Origin: Pseudothioclava sp033100795
GTDB lineage: Bacteria > Pseudomonadota > Alphaproteobacteria > Rhodobacterales > Rhodobacteraceae
Assembly: GCF_033100795.1 (NCBI RefSeq)
Contig: NZ_JAWLVI010000003.1
Location: 62,001 to 126,000 of the forward strand
Length of the DNA: 64,000 bases
Direction of reading: 5' to 3'
In this document: positions 16,790-24,485 of the stretch, piece by piece
Numbering within the stretch: position 1 is the first letter of the stretch
Layout: the number at the start of each line of letters is the position of its first letter
Notes under the pieces: model-generated
The model's database searches: none
What the model saw: only the letters and a program-made list of their open reading frames with translations
Told to the model about the DNA's origin: nothing
Made by a program: the position numbers and the translations under genes

Positions 16790-17409
16790 TGCGCGGCCTT
16801 GTCGATCTCGGCCGCGATGTCCTTGGCTATGTCCTCGGCGCTGGTCCCATGCGGGAAGCGCTTGATCAGCATCCCCGCCGGATCAAGCAGGGCCATCGAC
16901 GAGGTATGATCGACCGAGTAACGCTTGGGGTTCTCGGGGTCTTCGATGTGAAACTCGTAGCGCGCGTTGAACGCCTTGACCATGTGATCGGTATAGGCTT
17001 TGGGGCCGCGCAAAGGCACGATCCGCGTATGGAACATCGCGGCGTATTCACGCAACAGTTTCGCCGTGTCGCGATCCGGGTCCACCGTCACGAACAAGGG
17101 CACCAGCGCATCGGCCTTGTCGCCCAGAATATCCAGCATATCCCCCATCGTCGACAGCGAGGTCGGGCAGACATCGGGGCAGCCGGTATAGCCGAAATAG
17201 ACCAGAACGAATTTGCCCTGATAATCCTCGTTCGTCTGCACGTTGCCGTAGGTGTCTTCCATCATATAGCGGCGCGGCATTTCGGGCAGGCCATCGGAGG
17301 CCGCCGCTTCCTCGGTCACACCAAGATCGACATGCTGGGCAAAGCCCGCAATGGGCGTTGCAAACAGCCCCGCGCAGGCGGTGGCAAGAAGGGTTCTACG
17401 GCTAAGCAT
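16786..17409 (-). CDS. SCO1/SenC/PrrC-family copper chaperone
   Basis: 207 residues with an N-terminal signal (MLSRRTLLATACAGLFA, cleavage after GFA). The Sco copper site is present: CPDVCP in FGYTGCPDVCPTSLS and the distal His in YSVDHTSSMALLD. Sco proteins load CuA in the periplasm, here most likely for NosZ, in concert with the coupled TlpA-like thioredoxin and the PCu(A)C chaperone. An imperfect FNR-like site lies about 60 bp upstream. Confidence 0.9.
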   Translation of the reverse strand: MLSRRTLLATACAGLFATPIAGFAQHVDLGVTEEAAASDGLPEMPRRYMMEDTYGNVQTNEDYQGKFVLVYFGYTGCPDVCPTSLSTMGDMLDILGDKADALVPLFVTVDPDRDTAKLLREYAAMFHTRIVPLRGPKAYTDHMVKAFNARYEFHIEDPENPKRYSVDHTSSMALLDPAGMLIKRFPHGTSAEDIAKDIAAEIDKAAQ

Positions 17410-17466
17410 CTGCGACGTCCTATGCTGAATTCACGCCGACACTAGACGCACAAACCGGTATCGGCC

Positions 17467-17480
17467 TTGACTTTGGTCAG
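17467..17480. promoter_or_regulatory. Imperfect FNR/NNR-like site upstream of sco
   Basis: TTGACTTTGGTCAG matches TTGA-N6-TCAA at seven of eight defined bases. It lies 58-71 bp before the sco start and 50 bp before the divergent transporter gene. The mismatch makes it tentative, but the spacing suits sco-tlpA control. Confidence 0.3.
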
Positions 17481-17529
17481 AGTAAACTACGCCACAAGCA
17501 GGCAGTTCGAAAGGCAGAGGAGATCACAT

Positions 17530-18390
17530 ATGCAGCAGCTTCTATCCATTTTTCTTCCCGTCGCGATGATGATCCTGATGGTGTCTTTGGGGCTGCGGCT
17601 GTCGCCCTCGGCGCTGATGCGGGCCTTCGGGGCGCCGAAGCCCTATCTGGCGGGGCTGACGGTTCAGGTTCTGGGGCTGCCTGTGCTGGCTCTGGCGCTG
17701 GCGCAGGCCTTTCAGCTTTCCGCGCCCCTGACGTTGGGTCTGATACTGGTGGCAGCGTCGCCGGGCGGAGTGACCTCGAACTATGTCACGCTACTGGCCA
17801 AAGGCTCGGTGCCGCTGTCGGTGGCGATGACCCTGACCACAAGCCTTATCGCCCCGATCACCCTGCCGATCGTTCTGGCTGTGGCGGGAACGGTCGCGCC
17901 CGATCCGGCTGGCCTTTGGAAAATCAGCCTTGGCATGAGCGGCGTCGCCCTTGTGCCGCTTCTGATCGGCGTCGGGCTTGGCGTCTGGCTGCCGCGTTTT
18001 GCCGCCGCCCTTGCGCGCCGCCTTGATCCGGTCGCGAAACTGCTGTTCGTGCTGATGGTGCTGGCGACCTTTGCCCAGAACTGGGGTGCCATGCGCGAGG
18101 CTTTCGCCCAAGTCGGGCTGGCTGTGATGGCGCTTAGCCTTCTGGCCCCCGCCCTTGCGCTGATCACCGGACGCGGGCTGCGCCTGCGCGGGGCCGAGAC
18201 ACGCACGGTCATGGCCGAAGCCTCGCTGCAAAACGTCGCGATCACGATCTTCGTCGCCTCGCAGCTTGTGGGCGACCCGACGCTGGCCCTGCCCGGTCTG
18301 ATCTATGCGGTCCTGATGAACATCGTCGCGCTTGTGCTGATCGGTCACGCCCACCTTGGCAGCCGCAACGGGGCCGAACAGACCGCCTGA
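17530..18390 (+). CDS. Bile acid:sodium symporter (BASS) family transporter
   Basis: 286 residues, ten hydrophobic spans. The start at 17530 is preceded by GAGGAG. The family's first crossover motif is clear (ASPGGVTSNYVTLLAKG); the second (EASLQNVAI) has Ala-Ser where EVGLQN is usual. BASS proteins import organic anions such as bile acids, pantoate or 2-oxo acids with sodium. The substrate is unknown. It precedes an IclR regulator and an acyl-CoA dehydrogenase but is separated from them by a strong terminator, so it is a single-gene unit. Confidence 0.85.
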   Translation: MQQLLSIFLPVAMMILMVSLGLRLSPSALMRAFGAPKPYLAGLTVQVLGLPVLALALAQAFQLSAPLTLGLILVAASPGGVTSNYVTLLAKGSVPLSVAMTLTTSLIAPITLPIVLAVAGTVAPDPAGLWKISLGMSGVALVPLLIGVGLGVWLPRFAAALARRLDPVAKLLFVLMVLATFAQNWGAMREAFAQVGLAVMALSLLAPALALITGRGLRLRGAETRTVMAEASLQNVAITIFVASQLVGDPTLALPGLIYAVLMNIVALVLIGHAHLGSRNGAEQTA

Positions 18391-18412
18391 TCTTTTCCGA
18401 ACCTCCCTCCTG

Positions 18413-18444
18413 CCCGCGTCAACTTTGTTTGGCGCGGGTTTTTT
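18413..18444 (+). terminator. Intrinsic terminator after the BASS transporter
   Basis: CCCGCGTCAA pairs with TTGGCGCGGG (one G-U pair, 6-nt loop) and is followed directly by six T residues, a classic rho-independent terminator 22 bp after the stop. Confidence 0.9.
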
Positions 18445-18481
18445 CTTGCCCATTGCAACGATATTCATTATTCAAACACTG

Positions 18482-18495
18482 TTCCACTTTTGGAA
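18482..18495. promoter_or_regulatory. Candidate IclR operator
   Basis: TTCCACTTTTGGAA, a perfect TTCCA-N4-TGGAA palindrome, ends 12 bp before the IclR-family start codon. IclR-type operators often contain TTCCA/TGGAA arms, so autorepression is plausible. Confidence 0.45.
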
Positions 18496-18507
18496 TCAGG
18501 AGAAGCC

Positions 18508-19299
18508 ATGTCTTTCAGCCATACCGAGCGCAGCCTGCGCGCCCTCGAAGTTCTGGCCGAAGCGCCCGAGGGGCTGCAACTGGCGCAGATCGCGGTGGAG
18601 CTTAAGATGCCCAAGCCCGGCGCGCACCGCCTCATGGCCGAGCTGATCCGCCTTGAATATGCCGCCCAAGCCCCGAACGGTGCCTACCACCTGACCCCGC
18701 GCCTCGTGTCGGTCGCCTTCCGCCATCTGGCGTGCCTTGGCACCGTCGATGCCGCGCAGCCGGTGCTGGACGATCTGGCGCAAGCCTCGGGCGAGCTGGT
18801 GCGCCTGTCGGTCACCGATAGCCAGCGTCAGGTCTTTGTGGCCAAGGCGCAGGGCGCGCGCGGCGGGCTGATCTATGACCCGCAGATGGGTGAGGCGGCG
18901 CATCTGGCCTCGATGGCGACGGGGCAAGCGTGGCTTTCAACGATGGATGATGTGTCCGCGATGCGATTGGCGATGGCACAGGGGCTTGCCGCAGCGGGGC
19001 TTGGCCCGAACGCGCCTGCCTCTCCTGCCGCGTTGCTAGACCGTCTGGCCGAGGCCCGTGCGCACGGGCTGGCCATTGCGCTTGATAGCTCTGCCCCCGG
19101 CATGTCGGCCCTTGCCGCCCCGATCTACCACCCCGCGACCGGCGCCTGCCTTGGCACGGTTTCCATCGGCGGCCCGTCTACGCGGCTTACGCCCGAACGG
19201 ATCGACGCCCTGACAGATACCCTTCTCGAGGCCGCCCGCGCCCTTTCGGATCGCGTTGCCGGATCAAGCTATTTCACCCCCGCCCGCGCGGCGATCTGA
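18508..19299 (+). CDS. IclR-family transcriptional regulator
   Basis: 263 residues from the ATG at 18508, which has AGGAG 5 bp upstream. The N-terminal winged helix (ERSLRALEVLAEAPEGLQL, then MPKPGAHRLMAELI) is followed by the IclR effector domain (MATGQAWLSTM and HGLAIALDSS, the usual small-molecule site). IclR proteins commonly control aromatic or quinate catabolism and short-chain acid use. The acyl-CoA dehydrogenase starts 10 bp downstream, so the two are one operon. Confidence 0.88.
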   Translation: MSFSHTERSLRALEVLAEAPEGLQLAQIAVELKMPKPGAHRLMAELIRLEYAAQAPNGAYHLTPRLVSVAFRHLACLGTVDAAQPVLDDLAQASGELVRLSVTDSQRQVFVAKAQGARGGLIYDPQMGEAAHLASMATGQAWLSTMDDVSAMRLAMAQGLAAAGLGPNAPASPAALLDRLAEARAHGLAIALDSSAPGMSALAAPIYHPATGACLGTVSIGGPSTRLTPERIDALTDTLLEAARALSDRVAGSSYFTPARAAI

Positions 19300-19309
19300 G
19301 GAGAGACCT

Positions 19310-20488
19310 ATGGACCTGACGCTCAGCCACGAGCAACGCCTGCTTGTCGACACCGTGCGCGACTTTATCGCGACCGAACTGGCACCGCTGGAAGAAGAGG
19401 TCGAACAATCCGGCGCGCTCGCCCCCGAAAAGGCAGCCGCGATTTTCCGCAAAAGCTCGGAACTTGGCCTTTACGGCATGAATATCCCCGAAGAGCACGG
19501 CGGCGGCGGGCTGTCCGCCCTCGACACCATGCTCGTCGAAGAGCAATTCGGCCGCACGACCGACATCCTGATCCGTCGCGCCTTCGGCAATGTCTACGAG
19601 GTTCTTCTGGCCTGCACCGGCAATCAGGTCGAGCGCTGGCTGCGCCCCGCCGTGCGCGGCGAGCGGGTCTGTTCCATCGCCATCACCGAGCCGGGTGCGG
19701 GATCGGATGCGGCCTCGATCACCACCAAGGCTGTCGAGGACGGGCAAGGCGGCTGGCTTTTGTCCGGCGCCAAGCATTTCATCTCGGATGGGCTTGTGTC
19801 GGATTTCTTCGTCGTCTCGGCCGTGACCGATCCGGGCAAGGGCGCGCGCGGGATTTCGCTGTTCTTGGTTGATAAGGGCTGCGAAGGGCTGACCATCGGG
19901 CGCGATCAGCCGATGATGGGTCTGCGCGGCACCTCGCATGTGGAACTGGCCTTCGATAATGTCCGTCTTGGGCCGGAAAACATGCTGGGCGCGCGGGGCG
20001 AAGGGTTCCGCATGGCGCTTGGCGTCCTGGGGCGGGTGCGTCTGGCACAGGTTGGCGCGCGGTCCATTGGCAAGGCGACGAAGGTGCTTGACCTGATGGT
20101 CGACTACGCGCGCGAACGCAAACAGTTCGGCCAACCGATTGGCGAGTTCCAACTGGTCGGCCAGATGCTTGCCGACAGCGCGCTTGAGATCAACGCCGCA
20201 CGGCTGGCGCTGTGGCAAACCGCCATCGAGATTGACGAGGGAAAAGACCCGCGCACCCGCATCAGTCTGGTCAAGGTGCAGGCGGCGGAAACCCTTGGCC
20301 GCGTCGTGGACCGCGCGGTGCAACTCTTTGGCGGCATGGGGTTTTGCAAAGACCTGCCGATCGAGCGCTATTACCGCGACGCACGGATTTACCGCATCTT
20401 TGACGGCACCTCCGAGATCCACCGAACCGTCATGGCGCGTATGCTGATGAAGGGCGAATCCACGCTTTACGACCCCTTCAGCGGTTGA
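19310..20488 (+). CDS. Acyl-CoA dehydrogenase (FAD) with Asp at the usual catalytic Glu position
   Basis: 392 residues from the ATG at 19310 (GAGGAGAG upstream). All family marks are present: ITEPGAGSDAAS for FAD and substrate, RVRLAQVGARSIG, the FAD-adenosine loop QLFGGMGF, and C-terminal FDGTSEIHR. In medium-chain enzymes the catalytic base is the Glu of YEGT; here that position is Asp, as in the ACAD10/11-like branch. The substrate is not predictable. Its operon partner is the IclR regulator, and nearby CoA-transferase and lyase genes hint at an organic-acid pathway. Confidence 0.88.
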   Translation: MDLTLSHEQRLLVDTVRDFIATELAPLEEEVEQSGALAPEKAAAIFRKSSELGLYGMNIPEEHGGGGLSALDTMLVEEQFGRTTDILIRRAFGNVYEVLLACTGNQVERWLRPAVRGERVCSIAITEPGAGSDAASITTKAVEDGQGGWLLSGAKHFISDGLVSDFFVVSAVTDPGKGARGISLFLVDKGCEGLTIGRDQPMMGLRGTSHVELAFDNVRLGPENMLGARGEGFRMALGVLGRVRLAQVGARSIGKATKVLDLMVDYARERKQFGQPIGEFQLVGQMLADSALEINAARLALWQTAIEIDEGKDPRTRISLVKVQAAETLGRVVDRAVQLFGGMGFCKDLPIERYYRDARIYRIFDGTSEIHRTVMARMLMKGESTLYDPFSG

Positions 20489-20528
20489 TCCATCCGGCCC
20501 TGACAAAGCTCTCAACAGGGCCAAAACG

Positions 20529-20556
20529 AAGGCGCGGGAGACCCCTCTCGCGCCTT
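20529..20556 (+). terminator. Terminator after the acyl-CoA dehydrogenase
   Basis: AAGGCGCGGGAG and CTCTCGCGCCTT form a 12-bp stem with one mismatch and an ACCC tetraloop, followed by TCG. It lies 40 bp after the stop. Confidence 0.7.
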
Positions 20557-20580
20557 TCGCGGTGCGGTGGCGACGCCACC

Positions 20581-20616
20581 GGCGCGGCAAGGGGGTTCGA
20601 CGCCCCCGCGCCGCGC
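20581..20616 (-). terminator. GC-rich hairpin downstream of the quiC-like gene
   Basis: GCGCGGC and GGGGG arms pair with CCCCC and GCCGCGC around a TTCGACG loop, 8 bp beyond the quiC-like stop. It has no T-run and may act with the neighbouring hairpin as a bidirectional block between the convergent genes. Confidence 0.45.
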
Positions 20617-20623
20617 GCGCCCC

Positions 20624-22456
20624 TTACAAAAGGTGCAGCGCGTCCTCGGTTTCAAGCTCGCGCAGCTGCGCCAGCATCCGCACCGGCGCATTCGCCGCGC
20701 CCATGCCGGTATAGCCGCGCCGCTCGACCACCTCGAAGAAAACCCCATTGATCGCGCGGGTATAAAGCTGGAAATACTCGCCCCCCGCATCGCGATCATA
20801 AAAGATATTCAGCGCCTTCATCTGTTCGATCAGCCCCGCATCCAGATCGAAACGGCACGCCAGGTCTTCGTAATAATTCGCGGGCACCTGCAGCACGTCG
20901 AACGGCTCCATCGTCTGCGCGAAGGCAAAGATGTCATCGCTATGGAACGCGATGTGGTGCCACGGTGCGAAGCCCGATTTCTCAAGGAAGCGCTGCGTCG
21001 TCGTGCCCGCCCCGAAGGACGCATTCAGCGAAATCCGCACAGCCCCCGTATCATTGGCCAGCGTGCGCGAATGCACCGTTCCGTGTGGGTCGAGCACATC
21101 GCGGATTTCCTCGGAGCGCATGTCAAAGATCGAGCGATAGAACATCAGCCCCGACAGGAACAGATTGGGCTGGAGCGCCTGCGCGCAATGGTCGATCCGC
21201 GAGATCAGGGCGGCGGGCACCTCTCCCGTCGGCGCGAACCCTGCGTAACCTGCGGTGGTCTCGATCGGCCCCGAGGCCAGATAGAAGACCGATCCACCCG
21301 GCCCGCGCAACACCGGCAGCCCGTAGGGAGGCTCGGCGGCCTCGCCCACGCGCTCGCCATGGAAGAGACCAATCCGCGCGTCCATCTCGTTCAGGTCGTC
21401 GACGATCACACCAAGGCCCGAGACCGACAGGCCTTGCAGCAGATAGATCGAATGGGCCAACCCCTCGGTCATCTGGTTCAGCGCGATCACCGCATCGCCC
21501 TGCCGCCACAGCGCCACCTGCCCCGCCTCATGCGTGCGCGCAAACCCCATCGCGCGCAGCAGGCTTTCCAGATCGGCGGCCTCATCCTCTTGCGCGACAA
21601 ATTCGACAAACGACGGTGCGACCAGATCGGAATGGGGCTGCGTGTCGCGGCGGTGGGTCTCGGCCAGCAGGTGAAACGCCCGCATCCCGTCGCGCGCGAT
21701 CTGCGAGGGCGGCAACGAGCGGATCTGGTCATTGAAGGTTTCGATCGACATCGGCGCACTTACGCCAAGCGCCAGAAGTTGGGAATAAAGTGCGGCCACG
21801 GGCAGGTTGCCCTGCCCCGGAAACAGGCGGAAGGATTGGGTCAGAAGCGCGCGATCAATCCGCGTCGTGGGCGCGTCGGCCAGGTGCACCAGTGCGATCC
21901 GCTCGGGCGGGATTTGCGCCAGAAACGCCGGATCGGTCTCCATCGCGAACAGATGCACCGCGCCAACCACAAGGCCAAGGTTCGGCGCCGCGACGTTGCG
22001 CACGACCTCCCACGCGGCCTCAAGCGTGTTGATATGCGCGGATGTCGCCAATGCCTCGTAGCCAAGGGTCAGCCCGCGATCCGCCGCCATCCGCGCAAGC
22101 TCGGCCAGATCGGCGGCAAGGACAGCGGTTTCCGCAGAGGCCTCGGGGCGGGTGTTGGCGCAGACGATCAGCATCGGCGCCCCCACGCGCCTGGCCAGAT
22201 CAAGGAACCGCTCGGCACGACGCAAGGCGGCCTCGCGGGCGTCCCCCGCAAGCCCCTCAAAGTCGCGCAGGCTTTGCAGCGAAACAATCCCGATCCCCGC
22301 GTTTCGGGCAAAAACCGGAATATCCTCGGGCGCGCCCTCAAAACCGATAATGTCTTCGCGGAACAGCTCGATCCCGTCGAAACCCGCCGCCGCAGCGGCC
22401 TCGATCTTGTCTTCGAGCTGGCCCGAAAAACTGATCGACGAAATTGAGCGGAACAT
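20624..22456 (-). CDS. QuiC1-like fusion: dehydroshikimate dehydratase-type TIM barrel plus HPPD-like domain
   Basis: 610 residues. Residues 1-270 are a sugar-phosphate isomerase-like TIM barrel of the 3-dehydroshikimate dehydratase (AsbF/QuiC) family. From about 285 a two-module vicinal-oxygen-chelate domain like 4-hydroxyphenylpyruvate dioxygenase follows, keeping IDH, HHIAFH and FFEVVER as possible metal ligands. The fusion matches Pseudomonas QuiC1, which turns 3-dehydroshikimate into protocatechuate. As I recall, the QuiC1 metal ligands are E134, D165, Q191 and E239; in the same numbering this protein has E134, G165, H191 and E239. The lost Asp questions dehydratase activity, so a changed reaction is possible. 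Fusion type is sure, activity is not. Confidence 0.8.
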   Translation of the reverse strand: MFRSISSISFSGQLEDKIEAAAAAGFDGIELFREDIIGFEGAPEDIPVFARNAGIGIVSLQSLRDFEGLAGDAREAALRRAERFLDLARRVGAPMLIVCANTRPEASAETAVLAADLAELARMAADRGLTLGYEALATSAHINTLEAAWEVVRNVAAPNLGLVVGAVHLFAMETDPAFLAQIPPERIALVHLADAPTTRIDRALLTQSFRLFPGQGNLPVAALYSQLLALGVSAPMSIETFNDQIRSLPPSQIARDGMRAFHLLAETHRRDTQPHSDLVAPSFVEFVAQEDEAADLESLLRAMGFARTHEAGQVALWRQGDAVIALNQMTEGLAHSIYLLQGLSVSGLGVIVDDLNEMDARIGLFHGERVGEAAEPPYGLPVLRGPGGSVFYLASGPIETTAGYAGFAPTGEVPAALISRIDHCAQALQPNLFLSGLMFYRSIFDMRSEEIRDVLDPHGTVHSRTLANDTGAVRISLNASFGAGTTTQRFLEKSGFAPWHHIAFHSDDIFAFAQTMEPFDVLQVPANYYEDLACRFDLDAGLIEQMKALNIFYDRDAGGEYFQLYTRAINGVFFEVVERRGYTGMGAANAPVRMLAQLRELETEDALHLL

Positions 22457-22575
22457 GTCTGTCCTCCTGCGAAGGGTTGCGGCAAGTGCCTGATTTCACC
22501 GCGAACGAAACGGCCCCGGCAGGCCACAAAGAGAGGTTATCGCCTGCGCGTCAGCCGCGCAAACCGAAAGCGAAA

Positions 22576-22607
22576 CCCGCCGCATCCTGAAGGGAGGATG
22601 CGGCGGG
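22576..22607 (-). terminator. Intrinsic terminator of the ThDP-enzyme operon
   Basis: A perfect 13-bp stem, CCCGCCGCATCCT with AGGATGCGGCGGG, loop GAAGGG. On the minus strand it is followed by TTTCGCTTTCGGTTT. A second perfect 10-bp GC hairpin (22652-22680) sits between it and the ThDP gene stop. Together they separate that operon from the quiC-like gene. Confidence 0.8.
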
Positions 22608-22688
22608 CAGAGCCATGCCGCCCACGGTGGAGCGGGCAGCATGTCAGCCTTGCGCGGGGGCATTGGGCCCGCCCCCGCGCGGAGGCGA

Positions 22689-24485
22689 TTACGAGGTCGA
22701 AACGTGCCCGACACCGCCCTCGGGCGAGTAGATGTCGAGAATGTTCCAGTGACCCGAAGTCGGCGTCGGGTTGTTGATCATCGCCACGTCGATCACCGTC
22801 GGACGTCCCGAGGCAATCGCCGCTTCAAGTGCGGGCTTGAACTCGGCCGCTGATCCCACACGCACCCCGTCCACACCATAGGCGCGGGCGATTGCGGCGT
22901 AATCGGGGGTCTGTTCCATGATCGAGTTCGCCTTCTGGAAAGTCGTCCCGTAGGTCAGATCGTAATGCGCCTTTTGCAGGCCCGCGATGGTGCCAAACGC
23001 GTTGTTGTTCATCACGACCCAGATCACGGCAAGGTTCTCGGCAGCAGCGGTCGCCAGAACGGCGGGGTTCTGGCCAAAGCCACCATCCCCCACCAGCGAG
23101 ATCACCACGCGATCAGGCGCAGCCACCTTGGCACCAACAGCTGCGGGCGGGCCAAAGCCCATCGTCGCGAAACCGCCGGGGATCAGGATCGAGCCGGGGG
23201 TATAGATGTCGAACTGCTGCGCGACACCGTTCTTGTTCCAGCCCACATCCGAGGTCAGGATCGCATCGCGCGGCATTGCCTCGCGCAGGTCCGCCAGAAT
23301 GCGCTCGGGCATCATCGGGAAGGCATCCGAGGCCTGCATCGCGGCATTGCGCGCTTTGAACTCGGCACGGAAATCCCCGATGGCCTTGACCAGATCGGCA
23401 CGTTGCACACCGTTCGGCGCCATTTCCTTGGCGACGCGGGTCAGCACTTTCAGCGCGGCCTTCAGGTCAGCCACCGCACCAATCTCGACCGGATAGTTGC
23501 GCCCGATTTCCTGCGGTTCAATGTCAAGGTGGATAAGCTTGGTCGCCCCTTCCCCGATGTTGAACGTGTATTCGGGATACCACGAGGAGCTATCCGCCTC
23601 TTTGAAGCGACTGCCAAGCGCGATGATCCAGTCGGCGTTGAGCGTTTGCGCGTTGGTGAACTCGGTCCCCCAGAAGCCCGTCATCCCCAGCACCAGCGGG
23701 TGATCATCCGGCAGGCAGCCCTTGCCCATCAGCGAATGCGCCACCGGAATTTGCAGGTGGTCAACAAATTCGCGCAGCTCGTCCCATGCTTTCGCCAGCG
23801 CAACACCGCCGCCCGCATAGATCACCGGACGCTCGGCGCTTAGCAGCGCGCCGATGATTTCACGCGCGGTTTCGTCGTCAAGCGAGGGCTTCTTCAGAAC
23901 CTTGGTATTGGCGTTCTGTTTCTCCCACAGGACGTTCGGGATCTGCGCCGAGAAGTAATCCATCGGCACGTTGACCAGAACCGGCCCCGGCTGGCCGCTC
24001 TCGGCCAGTTGGAACGCCTTTTCCATGATCTCCGGCAGCAGCTCGGGCGTATCGACGCGCCAGGCGCGCTTTACGAAGGGGCGATAGATTTCATATTGCG
24101 AGCCATCGGCGTGCAGGTTCACCTCCTGATGGGGGTGCTTGCCGTAGTAATAGCTCGGGATGTCGCCCGCGATCACCACCATCGGGATGCAGTCCAGCGC
24201 CGCGTTGGCAACACCGGTCGCCGCATTGGTCAGGCCGGGCGAAAGGTGCGACAGAACCACCGACGCCTTACCTGTGACCCGCGCATACCCGTCTGCCGCG
24301 TGGGCCGAGATCTGCTCGTGGCGCACGCTCACGAACTCGATCCCGCTTTCGGCCATCGCCGCCAGAACGGCGATGTTCGTGTGTCCGCACAGACCAAAGA
24401 CGTGACGCACGCCGCGGCCCTCAAGATAGCGGCAAAGCTGATTGGAAATCAGGTCCTTGCCCGGTTCAATGTTCTTCGTCGCCAT
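22689..24485 (-). CDS. Acetolactate-synthase-like ThDP-dependent enzyme, substrate unknown
   Basis: 598 residues with the three-domain fold of the ThDP decarboxylase/acetohydroxyacid synthase family. The catalytic Glu is present (E57 in RHEQ), which argues against glyoxylate carboligase, where it is Val. The ThDP-Mg site is GDGGFGQ followed by NNNAFG. It does not resemble sulphoacetaldehyde acetyltransferase (Xsc) at the N-terminus. It may decarboxylate a 2-oxo acid or cleave a 2-hydroxyacyl-CoA to give an aldehyde for the preceding acylating dehydrogenase. The start overlaps that gene's stop by one base (TAATG), so the two are coupled. The function is inferred from context only. Confidence 0.75.
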   Translation of the reverse strand: MATKNIEPGKDLISNQLCRYLEGRGVRHVFGLCGHTNIAVLAAMAESGIEFVSVRHEQISAHAADGYARVTGKASVVLSHLSPGLTNAATGVANAALDCIPMVVIAGDIPSYYYGKHPHQEVNLHADGSQYEIYRPFVKRAWRVDTPELLPEIMEKAFQLAESGQPGPVLVNVPMDYFSAQIPNVLWEKQNANTKVLKKPSLDDETAREIIGALLSAERPVIYAGGGVALAKAWDELREFVDHLQIPVAHSLMGKGCLPDDHPLVLGMTGFWGTEFTNAQTLNADWIIALGSRFKEADSSSWYPEYTFNIGEGATKLIHLDIEPQEIGRNYPVEIGAVADLKAALKVLTRVAKEMAPNGVQRADLVKAIGDFRAEFKARNAAMQASDAFPMMPERILADLREAMPRDAILTSDVGWNKNGVAQQFDIYTPGSILIPGGFATMGFGPPAAVGAKVAAPDRVVISLVGDGGFGQNPAVLATAAAENLAVIWVVMNNNAFGTIAGLQKAHYDLTYGTTFQKANSIMEQTPDYAAIARAYGVDGVRVGSAAEFKPALEAAIASGRPTVIDVAMINNPTPTSGHWNILDIYSPEGGVGHVSTS

